From Vanilla planifolia (Eukaryota > Streptophyta > Magnoliopsida > Asparagales > Orchidaceae), in contig CM043868.1 of the NCBI GenBank assembly GCA_023846275.1, positions 7,273,653 to 7,337,652 on the forward strand: 64,000 nt of DNA, read 5' to 3'. Below, piece after piece: positions 24,695 to 36,839 of the stretch (positions within the stretch are counted from its first letter, which is position 1; each line of letters begins with the position of its first letter). A program made the position numbers and the translations under genes. The notes below the pieces were generated by a model. That model worked only from the letters and a program-made list of their open reading frames with translations, had not been told where the DNA came from and ran no database searches.

Positions 24695-25465
24695 GTATGA
24701 TCTATCTACGAGGTATTCTTGCCCCAAATTTTTAATAGCAAATCTTTTTGGAAACGAAAGTAGAAGTGTGAGAATGACAATGAACTAAGAAAGAAAAGTA
24801 AGAGAAAGAGGGTTTTTGGCATAAGAGGATTTAATTTTTCAAGAAGTTTCTCTTTAAGAGTTTTGTATTTTAGAATTCTAAATCTCAGAATTTGTAACTA
24901 CAAAGTTCTAAATTATAGAGTTTTTAATTATTTTATTAATTATTCTTATCTTTTTATATAATAATTTGGATATGATATTTTATTATAAAATATATAATAT
25001 TTTAATTTCTAATATGACACATGATTTTGTCCAAAATATAAAGATTTTATATATTTCACATTGCAATGACTTGGCTTGCATGTGCATACACTCCATCAGC
25101 CTATGCGAGGAATACGCTTCGTGTGCATGTGTTGACTGTGGTGGTGACGTAAGTTCACCCACTATGCCTGCAAGAATGCACATATGCTATAGGTGGCTGG
25201 CAATGTGCATGTGCTTCAATCCCACACAGTCATGCACCCCCAGTGCATGTAGGTGTTTGGCGTGTCATGCCCTCTCAAATGCACACTTGTGTCTTCGCAC
25301 AAAGTGCTTAACCAGCATGCACTAGTACGCTTGCAACTAGCCATTGTATGGTGGCACGTGCATAGTGCTTATTACATGGTCTTACTACATCAATTTTTGT
25401 TGTTGTCATCTCTTTTGATTTTTTAACAATATTTTGGGTTTAATCAATCTAGAATTGAGATCTTG
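24695..25465 (-). repeat. 5' LTR of gypsy-type element (R3 copy b)
   Basis: Partner of 22215-22910. Its GC-rich core (25070-25320) is rich in GTGCATG and CACAC words. The minus-strand start is near 25465 and the end near 24695, beside the primer-binding site. A 119-residue frame through the core (24966-25325, plus strand) contains many Cys/His codons only because of the TGC/CAT-rich repeat wording. I do not call it a gene. Confidence 0.65.
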
Positions 25466-26099
25466 ATCAATGAGAATATTACACAAATGAGTATGCCAAT
25501 CAATAGAGTTTAACACACCAATTATGTTATCTTTAAATGCAATCTAATTATGTAAAAAAAAGCTCATTGGATCTACAACTAATAACCTATGGGTTGATTC
25601 TCCATTCTCTAAATTGAATACATAATCACATAAATTATATAATGGGCACTCTCACTAATAGACTTTGTTAAACAATATGCAAACAACTCTACAAGGGTTA
25701 ACCTCAAACCAATTATATATATTTTTTTTTGAAGAGGAACAAACCAACTATATATGGAGTCATGAAAAATCATTCTGATAAGACTATCAAAGTAATCTCC
25801 ATATATATAGGGTAGCCTAAAACAAATATTGAGATTAAAGTTATAGCTACATTGTTTGGTTTACATTTATGTGATAGTTTGGGTTTATAGAATTTCATTA
25901 TAAATGCGAACTGCAAAATAGTCGCTATAATGATCTAGGGCAACACAATGATACTTTGGTGTATACTAAGCTTATTGAATCAAATCAATCAATTTTTAAG
26001 CTGATTTAGCTTCAACACATATTTAGCAAAGGCAATATTATGGCAAATCAATTAGCTCAATTAGTTAGCAATTATCTCCATTTTGAGGTGGTATGTAGC
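25466..26099. other. Spacer of the large inverted repeat, with a weak RNase H-like fragment
   Basis: At about 26015-26090 the plus strand can be read as IFSKGNIMANQLAQLVSN. This resembles the end of RNase H domains in plant LINE-type sequences, where a typical motif is REGNxxADxLA. No other LINE motif is visible nearby, so this is a weak lead only. Confidence 0.2.
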
Positions 26100-26585
26100 A
26101 AATTCCAAAAGTTTGCAAAGCGTTAATTAAGCTTGATGAGGAGAGATGCCTATACATATGCATAAAGATTATAGAGAAATTACCTTCATGTGGTCATAAG
26201 GGTAGATTTGAATTGGTGGATGAATCTAATGAATACTGGTTTGCACACTTCTTCCAAAGTCATACAAAAATCATATAGGATTAGGTGGGTCATTGTACAA
26301 GTCTAGTCTATCAGCTATACCTTAAGTCACTTTCATGATCTGTTATTGTTCCTTCTGATTGGTCACATGACAACTATTCACAAGCCCATCCTTTGGTATT
26401 ACTGGGGCTTCATCCAAGTACATAGTTCTTTCATTATAGCTAAATATTGTACTTATACATTCATTCATTGCTATGGACACAAATACAATGGTGCACATCG
26501 ATCACTATTATATCATATGGATATGATATTCTTTGTTGTGTGGCATGATACCTTGCACATCAAGGCTCTCATCATCTTGTGCAGA
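26100..26585 (-). repeat. Right arm of a large inverted repeat
   Basis: Inverted partner of 21605-22140. After removing the gypsy insertion, the arms would be separated by only about 0.7 kb. That makes a foldback with ~0.5-kb imperfect arms. Confidence 0.65.
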
Positions 26586-26689
26586 TAATATTACTATTAT
26601 GGTATGCATAAAAATATAAGTATTTGCATGACATAACATGAATTATGTATGTTCTGATTTTATTATAGTACTTTGTTACCTTTGATGTC

Positions 26690-27569
26690 TTTATATATAT
26701 ATATATAATATGTATAATATTACAAATCAAAGCATATGATAAAAAGATATAAAAAGAAATTATAAGAATAAAAAGAAAGATAATGACTAGCCAAGTGATC
26801 TGTAGATTACAAGATAGTGGATTATGAACTTATCATATAGTGACTTGATAGAAGAGATATATAATAATTTGATGATATATTTCACCCTAGTGTCATGGTA
26901 TAACCATGACATGTCAAAGGTCTTAGCTTAATAATGATGGAATACTTCACTTTCTAGTATTGTGGGTGCTTGGAGATGGGGCTTTAGCATATTAATGGTC
27001 TTATTTCCCTTACCAGTATGGGATGTTGGCTATAGGGTGAGCGATGGCCACTTGATAATACCATTAGTAATTAAAGATGGGGTTTTAGTATGATAGAGAT
27101 CTTGTTTCCTCTATTAGCATAACATGTTAGTTAGAGGTGATGATTATTTTATGATATCATGGGTAATTAGAAATAAGACTTTAGCATGATAGAGGTCATG
27201 TCCTTATCAACATCCAACATGTGTGGTAATTGTATGATGAAATGTTAACCCTTAGAGTCATGGGTACTTAGAGACAAGGTCATAGCTTGTCAAAAGACTT
27301 GCTCCCTATTAACATTGAATGTTGGTAGTGGCAATAGTTATATGATGAGGTACTTCACCCCTTGGTGTAATGCTACGACTGTGGTATGTCAAAAGTTGAG
27401 ATTTAATGATGATGAGATATAATATGAGATCTTTAAGAGTAAAAATGAGTCATATAATAAAATATGGGCCCAAAGGAGAATGAAAATGAAAAAAATTAAA
27501 AATGAATAAAATGCTAAATGAAATTAGATATGAAAAGAAAATAATTTAACATATAAGTACTATATAATG

Positions 27570-27629
<60 letters not shown>

Positions 27630-28230
27630 CTAGATGCATATGGGCATGAATACATTGATACTATTTTTTATTTACAAAATGCTATGCATAACTCAATTCA
27701 TCGCCCTATTTTTCTTGATCAATTATATTAATGTCTTTTCACATTGCTTTATTGATTGCATTTAGTAGTTTTCCTACTAAGCATTTCGTGCTTATTCCCT
27801 ACTTATGTTACGAGCTGAGATGTCATTCACAAAGTTGAGGGATCTTAGATGATAATATAGGATGTTGGAATAAGAGTTAGCTATATGTTTGGGTGTGGAA
27901 GTAATAGACATTATATGTGAGGATAATTGTTCTTATTTGTTCAAAATATTGTATTAGTACATTATTTTAACTTTTTGTATGTTGTGATAGCTATAGTTTT
28001 ATAGTGTTATTCCTCGTTGTTGTATTGATGTGAGCATTAGATTGTTATTTTTTTGTTACCTTTGTTCATTTGGTTTTTATTGTTCTCAGATTTTTTTTAA
28101 TGTTATTAACTTTGGTTTAACTCGATACATTAGAATTATGGTTGTATTTATTAGTTTTTTTAGTTTATGTTGGGGTGGGCATGGCAATTCTAATGAGGCA
28201 CAATTTCTCAATTGGTATGGTATGATTCTA
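26690..28230 (+). repeat. R2 LTR-like modular repeat, copy a
   Basis: Order of modules: a short (TA)n at 26692-26707; an A-rich AAAAAGAAA block; TAGCC; then about five degenerate 80-100-bp units (26880-27400) built on GTCATGGGTACTTAGAGA..GTCATAGCATG and GCATTGAATGTTGG-like clauses; a second A-rich block; a long (TA)n; GCATGAATACATTGATAC; and CCTACTAAGCATTTCGTGCTTATTCC (around 27770). The same order recurs at 36.8, 42.7 (inverted) and 54.6 kb. The late motif TACTAAGCAT..CTTATT is typical of plant gypsy LTR wording, so I read R2 as an LTR. Confidence 0.55.
27572..27628. repeat. (TA)n microsatellite, ~57 bp
   Basis: Uninterrupted TA run inside R2 copy a, in the same relative position as the shorter TA tracts of the other copies. 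Confidence 0.9.
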
Positions 28231-28797
28231 TAATTAGCTTGGTTTGATGTTGTATCAAACTAATCTTAGATTGTATGCCATGATAATACCCCTTATTTTT
28301 TATGTCATTTCTTCTGATCTATGCTAAACATTGATCATTATTGTGTGCATCTACCATCTGATTTAATTATGGTGCATTTTCCCTCTATTATTTGTGTATT
28401 GCTTGGTTTGGTTGAGTTCATTGATAATGTAGAACGGGTCAATGCTATTGTGGAAAGCTTTTATGCATCATTCTCATATGAAATCATAGATAGCATGGGT
28501 CTTATTGGTACATCTTTGGGTCACTCATGATTGGGCAATCAAGCTAATGGAAACCATATTGCATATGATGGTCTAGTGAATTAGAACATTGGAAGCACAA
28601 TCAAGCTCATTCTTACTTCACAACTCACTTCTATCTTGAGGTTGTAAATTTTTTTGGTCAAGATTGCATTCCTCTACTTAGTCAAGTAACATATAACAAA
28701 CTAATTCGATTGTAACTATCCAGCATACAATAAAGCTTTATTTTTCAAAAGATTAAAAAACAACTCACAAGGATGCATATAGTGCTTTGGTCTTCTC
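28231..28797. other. Gene-free DNA
   Basis: Two short plus-strand frames (28030-28233 and 28321-28530) have no recognisable family or motif. Nothing else is seen. Confidence 0.35.
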
Positions 28798-29134
28798 TTC
28801 TCATTAACTTTCTTCTTCCTCTTTTATTATCCTTTCCCTTCTATTTAACCTACTTTCTCCTTTTATTATGATGATTAATAGTTGTATGGGCAATGTTGAT
28901 AGAGTTAAGGTTTACAAGGTAGTAGTTTTTCTTTCAAACTCTCTCTTATAATGTTCTCTTCTCACCCACCTCCCTAAAGCCCTCTCTTTAGCTCTTATTA
29001 TTTGTTTAATGCTCTCCCTTTCCCTAAGCTAAGACAAATGGTGGAGTTGTTTGCTTATCATCACATGTTACAACATTTGAGGCTTACCACTTTGGAACTA
29101 GTTTTCAAATGGTGTGCAATCTCGATGATGAACA
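28798..29134 (+). repeat. R1 LTR end, copy 2
   Basis: Collinear with 11824-12144. It ends ..GATGATGAACA, and TGGTATCAAAGTC follows at 29135, so the CA terminus and adjacent primer-binding site identify this as the 3' end of an LTR. The start is only the limit of similarity with copy 1. Confidence 0.6.
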
Positions 29135-29147
29135 TGGTATCAAAGTC
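29135..29147 (+). other. Primer-binding site (initiator tRNA-Met type)
   Basis: TGGTATCAAAGTC differs by one base from the common plant TGGTATCAGAGYC site and lies directly after an LTR ending in CA. The downstream interior is cut off after about 0.2 kb by unrelated minus-strand gypsy sequence. Confidence 0.55.
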
Positions 29148-29394
29148 TTCTCATTGAACACTCCATAATACAACTAAAACTCTCCAAAATGAGTTACTTG
29201 CCCTTCGCTTTAAAAAAGCCATGCTCTTTTGGTTAAAATAATGACAAATAAAATTTGCATTTTTATTACACACATTGGCATGCAAAATGTTTATTTATTT
29301 TTTAATTATATTATTAACATAAAATATAGTTTTTATACATACATGATTATATGAAATTGACATTAGCAAAATTTAATGTATCAATTCCCATGTG

Positions 29395-30600
29395 TTTCAT
29401 TTTCATTTTGATTTCTCCATGATAACTTCAACATTGGATTTGCATATTTTTAACCAAAGCCTTCTTAAACATTTCTTTATGAGTTAGATATGCTTGGCTT
29501 TCCGTCAATTCATGGCTAAAATAAATGAAATGCAATGGATAAAAAAAAATTCTCAAGGGTAAAATATTGAAAACTTTGTGCACCCCTGAGACTTGGGGTA
29601 GAATTAGAGAAAGGTTCAATAAATTTTGGCTTAATCTTCCAAATAGAGAAATCCCTTTCAAGGGACTTACTTTTAGGAAAACATGGTTCCATTTTTAAAA
29701 TTCAACATGTTTTATGTTGTGCTTCATAATATTGTCTTTGACAAAATATAGATTTTATGCATGATTATATGAAATTGACATTAACAAAATCTAACGTCAC
29801 AACTCTCATTTGAACAAAAACTATTCTTGGAAATTCCTAAAATAGCTCATAAGATTTTTCTCTTACCTCTTTTTTAAACTCTAATTTGTTTCTCTTTGAT
29901 TTTACTTTTTCTCCATGATAACATTGGGATTTGCTTGCTTTTTCGAAAGCCTTCTCAATCATTTCTAAATGACTTAGATATGCTTAGATTTGCATCAATT
30001 CATGGCCCAAATTAATGAAATACAATGGATCAATAACATGGTTTATCAAGGATAACATATGGAAAATGATGCACTCTTGAGAGTTGGGGTAGAATTAGTT
30101 TGAATGCCACAACTCCAACTCTTAAAAATCTTGAAAGATCCAATAAATTTGGGCTTAACCTTCCAAATTGAGAAATCTTTTTCATGGGACTTACTTTTAG
30201 TAAAACATGATTCTATTCTTTAAATTCAACATGCTTATGTCATGTATCATAATACTTTCTTTGACAATATTGGAAATTACATTGTTTTAAATCTTTTTAG
30301 TGTTATTAACTAACGTATCCCAAAATATATCTTTATTTTCTTTAAACCAATATAAAAGTGACAAATATTTTTTTATAAAGAGCTTCATATGGTGTTGTCA
30401 TTACTTTTGCTTAAAAATTATTGTTATAAGCAAACTCGATTGAAGTCATTTGTTTTTCCAAGCTTATGCGAAAGATTAATACACATGATTTTAGAAGATC
30501 CTCCAAGATTTGAATGGTTATTTTAGTTTTCCCATTAATCTTGGGATGATAATTGATACCAAATGTTAATTTAAAATTAAAAGTAAGTCAAGTGGTCAGT
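29395..30600 (-). pseudogene. Ty3/gypsy integrase remnant with a tandemly duplicated C-terminal part
   Basis: On the minus strand from about 30560, broken frames read TIQILEDLL, EFAYNNNF and TPYEALY, which belong to the end of the gypsy integrase core. Next comes HVLLKVSPMKKISQFGRL, the GxFLKVSPxKGxxRFGxxGKL region that precedes the chromodomain-like tail. The tail follows as LPQ.SGVH. This C-terminal part occurs twice: 29905-30275 and again at 29395-29745. The second copy holds a 77-residue open frame (29661-29428) with LPQVSGVHKVFN. Offsets between the two copies are about 420-525 bp. No LTR in matching orientation is attached. It is non-functional. Confidence 0.65.
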
Positions 30601-31379
30601 TAATTACACTGAATAATTTCTTGCATATAGCATAGTGTTGTTTCATATTGCTTTCATATGTTTAATCTTATATTATAGAAATATCTTTTATGACTTGTAA
30701 GAATACCTTATATATAAGGCTACCATGGATCTAAGTTTAGTGCTTATCTACTTAGAAAAATTCTAAGTGTTTCATTCATCTCTTTAGTGTAAGGTTTCTC
30801 TTTGGTTGAGGGTGAAAGTTTGGATAATGACGATATTGATGGTGCTTAAGGAAGGGTAGGTCCGACACGTTATCACCTTAAGTTTTCCATAATGGTTTCC
30901 CTCCTTTCTCTTTATACAATCTTTATGTATTTGTGTTTCTTCTCTATTTCTCTTTGTTTTGGCTTTGAAAGCCTAAGGTTTAGCCTAAACACCTAAGGGA
31001 ATTGCCTTGTTCTTTTTAACTTAACATGGTGTAGTCTCTTAAACACATATGATGGTCTATTAATACCACATTGTTCTATCTCTCTATAAAAATTGAGAGC
31101 TTTCTCTTGTGAACTAAGTCCCATCATTATGATGATTGCTTTCTTTACTGAGCATGCTTTTTTTTTCAATACTTGGTTTTGTTTTCATTATGGAGTTATA
31201 ATTCTCCATGATCCCTTAATTTGTGCATCAAATCAAAGCCTTTATTTAAGATTTTTCCACTTTCATTCTGAGGCTAGTGTTTGTCATTATTTATTATCTA
31301 TGTTAAATTCAATTTACTTTGTCTTTGTAACATTAATTATTTCTTTGGACCTCCACCAACAACTAACAAGCCACTAAAA
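30601..31379. other. Gene-free AT-rich DNA
   Basis: No recognisable motif. The 94-residue frame at 31093-31377 is low-complexity, hydrophobic and without family resemblance. Confidence 0.35.
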
Positions 31380-31610
31380 CACATATCTCCCATCTATCAC
31401 CACCCTATGATCAAGTACTAACGATGATGTGGTCTCAGCCTATCATCATCTTATATTGAAGTGCTACCAATAATAGTAATGAGTTCTGATTCCATCACAA
31501 TCACGAAACCTATATCTAATATCACTTTGTATAAAATACTAATGATAATGGGGTCTCTACTTATCATCACCTTGCATCAAATGCTAATAATAATAAGTGT
31601 GATATCTTCA
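31380..31610 (-). repeat. Degenerate tandem units, possibly an R2 remnant
   Basis: Clauses such as GTACTAACGATGATGTGGTCTC, AATACTAATGATAATGGGG and ATGCTAATAATAATAAG alternate at ~45- and ~77-bp spacing. The reverse complement resembles the R2 units (GGTGATGATAAGTAGAGACC). It is too decayed to be sure. Confidence 0.35.
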
Positions 31611-32709
31611 TATTTAGTAGTCACAAGATATTATTATAAGAAAAATCTTCATATTTTTTCTCATCTTTTATATTTCTTAAAATCATACAAATTATTAGGG
31701 CCATATAGCCAACTTTTTAATCTTCATTTCATTCAATTTTCACATTTTATTTTTCTTTCTTATATATATATATATATGCAACTCATCTTAATATGCTATC
31801 ACTTCAATTAAAATATGTGCATTATCAATTGGTGTCATCCAGTATGCCTACAACACCTCTTATTATAATATTTTAAAATAAATAACAATTAACTCATTGG
31901 CATCATAGTTATCTCATTTTGCTTATTTGGTTGCTATGAAATTCCTCTTTCAACATTTTCCTATTTCTTTCTCCTTTTCTTTCATTGCTTGTTCATCATT
32001 CTTTGCAAATACATACGTTTCAAATCCATAGCTTTCACAATTCTCAAAGTTTAGTTGAAGTTTTTCCTTTCCTATACAATTCCTTAAATATAGCACATTT
32101 GTCTTTGCTAAATGCATTCATAAATAAAGCTGCACAAAGACCTTCAAATTTTATTAGAATATTATTCAAATCCTACTTCTTATACTATGCATTCTTCTCT
32201 ACATATGGTACGATGAGTTTGACATACAATATGTTGACCTAATGTATGGTATGTTATTCTTATCAACCTTGCATGCTTGCACAACAAATGGACCATCCTA
32301 AATCTTTCATGCTTTGCTTGAAAGATTGACATATAATATGTTAGAAATTCATATACCATCTATTTTCTTAAGAAGTTATGTACCCATAGCTACTCTTGCT
32401 TCTTTGCTTATACATGCTACTTACATTTAGAAAATCAATTGGTTAGTCACATAGAACATTGTGCATACCATCCAAAGGCAGGCAATATAAGGTACGTTGA
32501 AACCAATGTATAATACATTTGCCTTGCACATATAGTTATGTAAGTGATAAATGCAAGTTGTAGCTATACAAGTCATTTTCTCAAATATGCACAAATCATA
32601 TGTTCAAAGTACTAAGTTTTGTGATAAATTGCTACACACATTTCAAGACATTGAAACTTTAATATTTCTCAAAAATGACTCAACACATAGTAAATACAAA
32701 TAAGATATG

Positions 32710-32712
<3 letters not shown>
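31611..32712. other. Gene-free AT-rich DNA
   Basis: Contains a short (TA)n at about 31763-31778. The open frames at 31461-31811 and 31985-32242 have low-complexity content and no motif. Confidence 0.35.

Positions 32713-32761
<49 letters not shown>
32713..32761. repeat. (TA)n microsatellite, ~49 bp
   Basis: Uninterrupted TA run. Confidence 0.9.
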
Positions 32762-32764
<3 letters not shown>

Positions 32765-32811
32765 GTGGTTTACAATTTACTCTAGTGATATGTTTTTTTT
32801 TGAACTGAGGT

Positions 32812-33930
32812 TTAACAAGAGAGGTGAATTGTGAGGAATAAAAATTTAGGTTTCTTAAAAGATATTTAAAAAATAATTTTTTATAAACTTGAGTAAATCT
32901 CTGAGTAATTTTGTATAAATTTTAAGTTTACCTTGAAACATGTTAATTTTCTTTTAATAATTAATTTTTATAAAAATTATGAAATAGAAAAATCAATAAG
33001 AATTAAAAATGTATACAAAAAGTTTTAGATGGTTTGTCTCAAAATAATGCCTATGCCCATTCCTAATAAAAATAAGGTAAACATAAAATATTTTATATAA
33101 GTCTTTTACTAAAAGATAGAGACTAAACTCTTATAACAATGAAATAAAAGAAACAAGTTATTACGACTTTACAATTAAATAAACTTGGCAACAGAAGACA
33201 ATAATTCAACAATAAAATCAAAATTAATACAAAGAAAATTCTATGCTTGATGAAATGATTAATAAGGAATAAGTATTTTAATTAAATCAATTATGAATAA
33301 ATAAAATTAACAACTTAGCTAATTTGAAGAAAAAATAGAATTTAGGTGTTTGACGAGTGAATGATACAACGAACAAAAACGACGATGAACATCGACTGCT
33401 TATAACTTGAAGAATTGGAAAATTTTCTTCCAATTTGATCAATATTTTATGAAAATTTTATCAATCAATTTTGTATAATAATTTATCTACTTATAGATAT
33501 TTTCTAACTAAAAGTATATACCAAGCTGACCAATTAGTTGTTACTATTTTTATTAAAAAAATAATGTCGTACTTTTTTAATTAATAAATTATAAATATGC
33601 CAATAGCTCAAAATAATGAATAAAAGAGCCCGTTACGTAGGAGCTGCTCGATTAGAAGGCTCTTTGATCATTTGATCTTAAAAACTGTGCTATTAGATGG
33701 CTATGATTAAACAAGTGTTATTTTGAAATTAAGATTTGGTCTAGTCTGTTAGATTTGAATCGTGATTTGATGACCAAATTTAGATCTTAAGCACGAGTAA
33801 AAATGAACCTTGTGATCATAAAAGTACTCGACTAAACGGTGAAACTAATTAGTTGTTTTTAAAATGTGGATGATATTATGATTATTAGATAGTGTAATTG
33901 CATGATCAAATGATGGAAATCACTCCTACA
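32812..33930 (+). repeat. Degraded copia LTR, same family as 59.6-61.5 kb
   Basis: It opens with ACAAGAGAGGTGAATTGTG, against ACAAGAGG(G)nTGAATTGTG in the Sirevirus LTR. It then keeps a GATGGTTTGTCTC-like clause near 33030 (TGGTTCGACTC in the good copy). Near 33640-33700 it has CGTTACGTAGGAGC..TTGATC..TTAGATGG, corresponding to the GC-rich CGTTGGATC..TTGATCTG..TTAGATCC part. CpG-rich portions have decayed toward AT. Non-coding. Confidence 0.5.
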
Positions 33931-34879
33931 ATTATGCATACAGTCATAGAAATATAAGAAAGAGTTTAGTCTTAGATATTATATTTGACTTTTATTTGTC
34001 TACATAGAATATATTCTCTATGTTTCATAGGCAGCCCAATTATGGGGTTGGATGCCACTTGATTTATTCTAGATTTAAAATTGGTTAACATATTCGAAAG
34101 TAGTGCACTAATCCAAAATTAATTAATATGGTTTTGATACTTGTGTTATGACCCAATTTGAGGGAATCAAATTTAGGCATTATGCTTTGATTCAACAACT
34201 ACTAGTTTAATTCTAATGGCTTCAACTAATTAGGTTAGGTTTTATTTATTTTATTTTTTATTAATAATAATAATATTATTAATTAATTAATTAATATTAC
34301 TATATTGTACTTTTTCCATGTTGATGAAGGAAGGTTTTCAAAGATATGGATAAGATAAAATACTTCTTAAAATGATCTAAGTTTAATGATAATGAAAACT
34401 TAAATATTTTTTTAAGATAATGAATTTAATATAATTTAATTTGTGTATCTTATAAGAAAGATTTCAATCAAACTTAACATTATAATTAAAATAAAATTAA
34501 AATATCTAAACTTAAATTTAAAATATATCTCTTGATGGTTTACCACTCCTACCAAGAAAATCCTCATTGGATTTCACCTTTGCTCATCTTCTTTATTAAG
34601 TTCTCTAATGAATACAAACATTGGCTAACTAAAATCTAAAAATTTATTCAAACAAATTTATTATAAATTTTAAGATTTATTATCATCAAACAAAACACCA
34701 CGACTAAGAGTCAACAACATAATATTTTCTTTTATAAGTTAGCTAAGCTAATTAAGTTGTTGGTCAATTAGTTATGTTAGTTTTTGTATGATCAAAAGTG
34801 CATTTAACATTAGGCTCTACATTCTAAGTAGTCATGAAGTGCCACTAAGGTTAGGAATTCAAAACAAGGTGCCTCATCT
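33931..34879. other. Gene-free AT-rich DNA
   Basis: Includes a low-complexity AATAATAATATTATTAATTAATT block near 34262-34295. No genes or matched repeats. Confidence 0.4.
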
Positions 34880-35219
34880 TTATTTAGATTAGGATTAGTT
34901 TTAGTTTTTTTTATCTTTGAATATTCTTAGTTTATAAATACCAAGGATGTAAAGAATTATAAGACTTTTGATGAAATTTTAAATGAAGTCTTGTGAGCTT
35001 TAGCGCCAATAGGGCATGGTTTTCTTATCAATAAAGTAGAAAAAATCTAGTAGTTAAAGTAAGTGGTTATCTTATATGATGCCATATTTTATCCATGATG
35101 AAATTTTAAATGAAGTCTTTGAGCTTTAGTGTCAGTAGAGCATGTTTCTTATTGATGAAGCAGGAAGACTTACTAGTTAAAGTAAGTGGTTATCTTATCT
35201 TATCCCTTATTATATCCAT
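34880..35219 (+). repeat. Probable LTR fragment containing a 127-bp tandem duplication
   Basis: A TATA-like TTTATAAATACC (about 34931) is followed by two units starting GATGAAATTTTAAATGAAGTC at 34970 and 35097. Each unit contains a (C/T)AATA(A/G)A(G/T)-type poly(A)-signal region (TTATCAATAAAG in the first) and GTTAAAGTAAGTGGTTATCTTAT. TATA box, short transcribed region and poly(A) signal in this order are what the R region of a plant LTR looks like. The LTR boundaries are not visible. Confidence 0.45.
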
Positions 35220-36839
35220 AGCCCTCTCACATCCATCCCAAGTCTAACTCACTTTTTTCCCATCCTAAACATCAAACCATAGATTTAATCTTGGCCTTTC
35301 ATCTCAATCCAATGATTCATAAACATCCCAACCCTTTCTTTTTTTCCTTATGAAACTCTAACCTTGTTATCACCCTTAACTCCTCCAACCAACCTCAAAA
35401 CCTTCTGTCTTTTAAATCTCCTTCAAAATAAATTCCTCATAATAGTTTTTCATCTTTGCACTTGATTTCTTCTCTAAGCCATCCCCTCCAAGAACACTCC
35501 ATGGTTGAGCCATTACTCTTTAATTCCATACACCACCCTCTATAATCTTTTCTTCAAACCATTTAAAACAAAAAGCTCTAACCATTATTTCTTCCCCTTG
35601 CAAGTTAATTAAGGAGTCAATGCACTTAGTTGGAGGTCTTTTTCATCCTCCATCTCTATCATGAAGCCTTAAAATTTGGAAACTTTCTAAGTTGATTTAA
35701 TAGGCTTTTTGGGTGAATAGTCAAATTGTATAAGAAAGTTGTAATTTCTAAAAATTAATAAGTTCAAGTACATAAATGTAATAGCTTTCTTTAATTAAAC
35801 ATGATTATATTCTAAACAAGGGTTATTTGATGATAGATTTAAAACTCAAGAATTATTGAAATTGTGATGCTTGAGCTGTATGCCAAGATGATAGTAATCA
35901 GATATAGGATTTTTAATTAATCATTTTATCATAAAAAGGATAAATATCCCTTCTCATAGAAAAGCTATAACCCTCATGAACCCTTAAAATGAAAAAGGAG
36001 AAGGTTTGGGAAGAAGGAAGGAGGTAGAACTATTAAATGGTTGTTATAGCTAAGGATTGTTATTCATAGGCAAGGTTTTCTTAAGAAATTTAATAATAGG
36101 GACATCCTTTAGGGAAGAGAAAGAACTAGTGAAAGCTTAACCCATTTCTTGAAGCAAAAATCTGATTCAATGTATGATTTTGATTTAATTTCCCTTCTTT
36201 AAAATGTGCATGAGTTATATGTGACGATGTTGGGGAATGGATGTTCGATTGTGGCAAGTATTTGGTCAAAAATCCCTTAATTTGTTATTTCTATCTATGT
36301 CAATCATATAATATGATTAAACTGATTGTATTGTATAATTTATGTAATTAGGCAAGGAGATGAGGCTATATATAATAAGGAGAATAGCCAGGTTATCCAA
36401 AGTCTTGAGTAGATCGTATAATTTGATAGAGATGATCAAATAGTACATTTGACTTTTGGAAACAACTGATCCCCTTATTGGATCTATTACTACTAATGAC
36501 CATAAAATATGACTTGGAAAATCAAACTATATGATTTGAAATTGAGAACAATAGATCTCAACTAATTTACATAGGTTTATAAGGATTGTTTGTGACAACT
36601 TTTGCTAGAGTAGGTGAGTAATTTTTTGAAATAAGGAATAAGAAGTGGGAAAATAATTGCTTAGAGTTTTTAAAGATTAAGTTTAAAATATGAATTATTA
36701 ATAACTATAATGCAATTAGAATGAATTATTAAGTTTCTTAAAATATTATTATTGAATATAATATGGTTGATTATTTTGCATGACATGAAATTATCTACAT
36801 ATGCTTTGATTTATGTGATTACACATCATTAGTATTATT
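35220..36839. other. Gene-free DNA
   Basis: The C/T-rich segment 35225-35650 and the following AT-rich DNA hold no recognisable coding region. 36400-36560 has GATC-rich phrases like those at 4.0 and 9.1 kb. Confidence 0.35.

Noticed and set aside
24966..25325. 119-residue Cys/His-rich frame, resembling a small secreted or metal-binding protein
   Set aside because: It lies in the repeat-worded GC-rich core of an LTR. The homologous core at 22.6 kb does not keep the frame.
31093..32242. Three open frames of 85-116 residues suggesting a small gene cluster
   Set aside because: Low-complexity hydrophobic translations of T-rich DNA, with no motif, GC shift or leader as seen at the real gene.
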